Shown piece by piece: positions 5,807-6,087 of a DNA stretch of 6,087 nucleotides. Positions within the stretch are counted from its first letter, which is position 1. Each line of letters starts with the position of its first letter. The notes under the pieces are model-generated. The model saw only the letters and a program-made list of their open reading frames with translations. It searched no databases and was not told the DNA's origin. Source of the DNA: a bacterium. Lineage in GTDB: Bacteria; Cyanobacteriota; Vampirovibrionia; Gastranaerophilales; Gastranaerophilaceae. The stretch lies in contig JAFUUT010000020.1 of the NCBI GenBank assembly GCA_017477685.1, positions 1 through 6,087 on the forward strand, read 5' to 3'. The position numbers were made by a program, and so were the translations under genes.

Positions 5807-5812
5807 ATTATA
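5807..5812 (-). promoter_or_regulatory. -10 box of the 454-residue gene, predicted leaderless
   Basis: A perfect TATAAT (minus strand) is followed by GTATT and then the ATG at 5801, putting the expected transcription start at the A of the ATG. The -35 is poor (a TAGCAA at 5837-5832 is 19 bp upstream) and no TG extension is present. There is no ribosome binding site in the gap. Confidence 0.5.
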
Positions 5813-5831
5813 AGTCTATGAATATTTTTTT

Positions 5832-5859
5832 TTGCTACTAAAATTTACATAAGTATAAA
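5832..5859 (+). promoter_or_regulatory. Tentative plus-strand promoter leading into the multi-hairpin element
   Basis: TTGCTA (5832-5837) and TATAAA (5854-5859) are 16 bp apart, predicting a start near 5866, upstream of all the right-edge hairpins. The AT-rich setting makes chance matches likely. An AAGGAA follows at 5871-5876. Confidence 0.35.
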
Positions 5860-5881
5860 TATTTATAAAAAAGGAAATGTC

Positions 5882-5965
5882 TTGAGCTATTTTATTCTCG
5901 GCGGTAAGGGCTTTACCGAGCAAAACATAATTGTAACGGCTAGGGGAATTTACAGTGTTTGTTAG
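5882..5965 (+). CDS. Possible 27-residue small ORF (TTG start), uncertain
   Basis: AAGGA at 5871-5875 precedes a TTG at 5882; the frame reads SYFILGGKGFTEQNII and on to IYSVC before TAG at 5963. A closer ATG at 5877 hits a stop after two codons. The composition looks protein-like, but the 3' end overlaps the left arm of a perfect inverted repeat, so the reading may be incidental to RNA structure. After two in-frame stops (5963, 5987) the same frame reopens at 5999, so a decayed longer gene is another option. Confidence 0.2.
   Translation: MSYFILGGKGFTEQNIIVTARGIYSVC
5897..5920 (+). repeat. Small hairpin preceding the multi-branched element
   Basis: Two mutually exclusive stems are possible: CTCGG (5897-5901) with CCGAG (5916-5920), or CGGTAA (5902-5907) with TTACCG (5913-5918) around a GGGCT loop. 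It lies just outside the closing stem of the larger structure. Confidence 0.4.
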
Positions 5966-5996
5966 CGAGAATCGGATATTCGAGCTTAACAAACAC
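5955..5996. repeat. Long inverted repeat with tandem G-A internal loop
   Basis: GTGTTTGTTA (5955-5964) pairs perfectly with 5987-5996. After one bulged T (5986) come GC/GC, a GA/GA tandem mismatch (5967-5968 with 5982-5983), four more pairs (GAAT/ATTC) and a CGGAT loop (5973-5977). Confidence 0.85.
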
Positions 5997-5998
5997 GT

Positions 5999-6070
5999 AT
6001 GTCCGAAGGACTGAACCCAAAGAATTTTTTAGCAAAAAATTCTTTGGTGAAATTCCTCAACTGCCGCTAA
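5999..6070 (+). CDS. Possible 23-residue small ORF, uncertain
   Basis: An ATG at 5999 opens a frame reading MSEGLNPKNFLAKNS and ending in FLNCR before TAA at 6068. There is no ribosome binding site; the start lies just after a hairpin arm, and the frame spans the 14-bp inverted repeat. It is probably not a gene; it is listed because it continues the frame of the ORF at 5882. Confidence 0.12.
   Translation: MSEGLNPKNFLAKNSLVKFLNCR
6017..6047. repeat. Perfect 14-bp inverted repeat with 3-base loop
   Basis: CCAAAGAATTTTTT (6017-6030) is the exact complement of 6034-6047, with loop AGC. No U-run follows on either strand, so it is not a standard terminator despite its shape. Confidence 0.9.
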
Positions 6071-6085
6071 AAAAGACAACTTTTT
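6070..6085 (+). repeat. A/T hairpin at the right edge, possible weak terminator
   Basis: AAAAAG (6070-6075) can pair with CTTTTT (6080-6085) around ACAA. The U-rich 3' arm could end a plus-strand transcript, but the stem is almost all A-U and the window stops two bases later. Confidence 0.3.
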
Positions 6086-6087
6086 CA

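Larger units (their letters stand above)
5937..6066 (+). ncRNA. Candidate structured RNA or palindromic repeat element with closed multi-branched fold
   Basis: A closing stem brackets three hairpins with almost no linker. Closing stem: CGGC (5937-5940) with GCCG (6063-6066), then GGGGAATTT (5943-5951) with AAATTCCTC (6050-6058), nine pairs with one G-U. Inside are a 10-bp-plus hairpin (5955-5996), a short GTCC-GAA-GGAC hairpin (6001-6011) and a 14-bp perfect hairpin (6017-6047). G-U pairs and tandem G-A mismatches are favourable only if the plus strand is the RNA, and a plausible plus-strand promoter lies upstream. No known RNA family is recognised. The structure is read directly; calling it an RNA gene is inference. 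A dispersed palindromic repeat or a mobile-element end would look similar. The element may continue past 6087. Confidence 0.45.

Noticed and set aside
6017..6047. Rho-independent terminator
   Set aside because: The stem is perfect, but neither strand has a U-run after it; the T run lies inside the stem.
5937..6066. CRISPR array, tRNA or known riboswitch at the right edge
   Set aside because: There are no regularly spaced direct repeats, no cloverleaf with a CCA-type acceptor or T-loop motif, and no riboswitch core that I recognise.

Overview
The window is AT-rich, about one third G+C by eye. It carries six confidently called genes plus the 5' part of a seventh, with short intergenic gaps and standard-code translation. 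Low G+C, membrane- and export-heavy hypothetical proteins, and a mix of strong Shine-Dalgarno genes with apparently leaderless ones would fit an uncultured gut bacterium such as Gastranaerophilales/Vampirovibrionia (the non-photosynthetic cyanobacterial relatives). That assignment is inference from style only; no rRNA or marker gene is present.

Layout. 1-1295 (minus): a secreted tetratricopeptide-repeat (TPR) protein, followed with a 23-nt overlap by a membrane-anchored calcineurin-like phosphoesterase that runs off the left edge. 1296-1409: a divergent promoter region. 1410-2231 (plus): a secreted M48-type peptidase-like protein whose HExxH zinc motif has become TExxH, so it is probably catalytically impaired or altered. 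2247-2280: a strong bidirectional terminator shared with the convergent gene at 2294-2770 (minus), a small protein of unknown function with an EF-hand-like DxDxDG loop. 2771-3043: no gene, but a short GC-rich double-hairpin element. 3044-5801 (minus): a possible three-gene unit of a 454-residue multi-pass membrane protein, a methionine-rich 95-residue protein with its own promoter, and a PAP2-family lipid phosphatase. 5802-6087: no confident gene, but a dense set of inverted repeats that can fold into one closed multi-branched structure.

How the genes may work together. Almost everything is directed to the envelope: a TPR scaffold coupled to a surface phosphoesterase, an exported M48-like pseudoprotease, and a lipid phosphatase next to an unknown membrane protein. 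Nothing shows one dedicated pathway. The best leads are the multi-hairpin element at the right edge, the degenerate M48 protein, and start codons placed directly after -10 boxes, which suggests leaderless transcripts for some genes.
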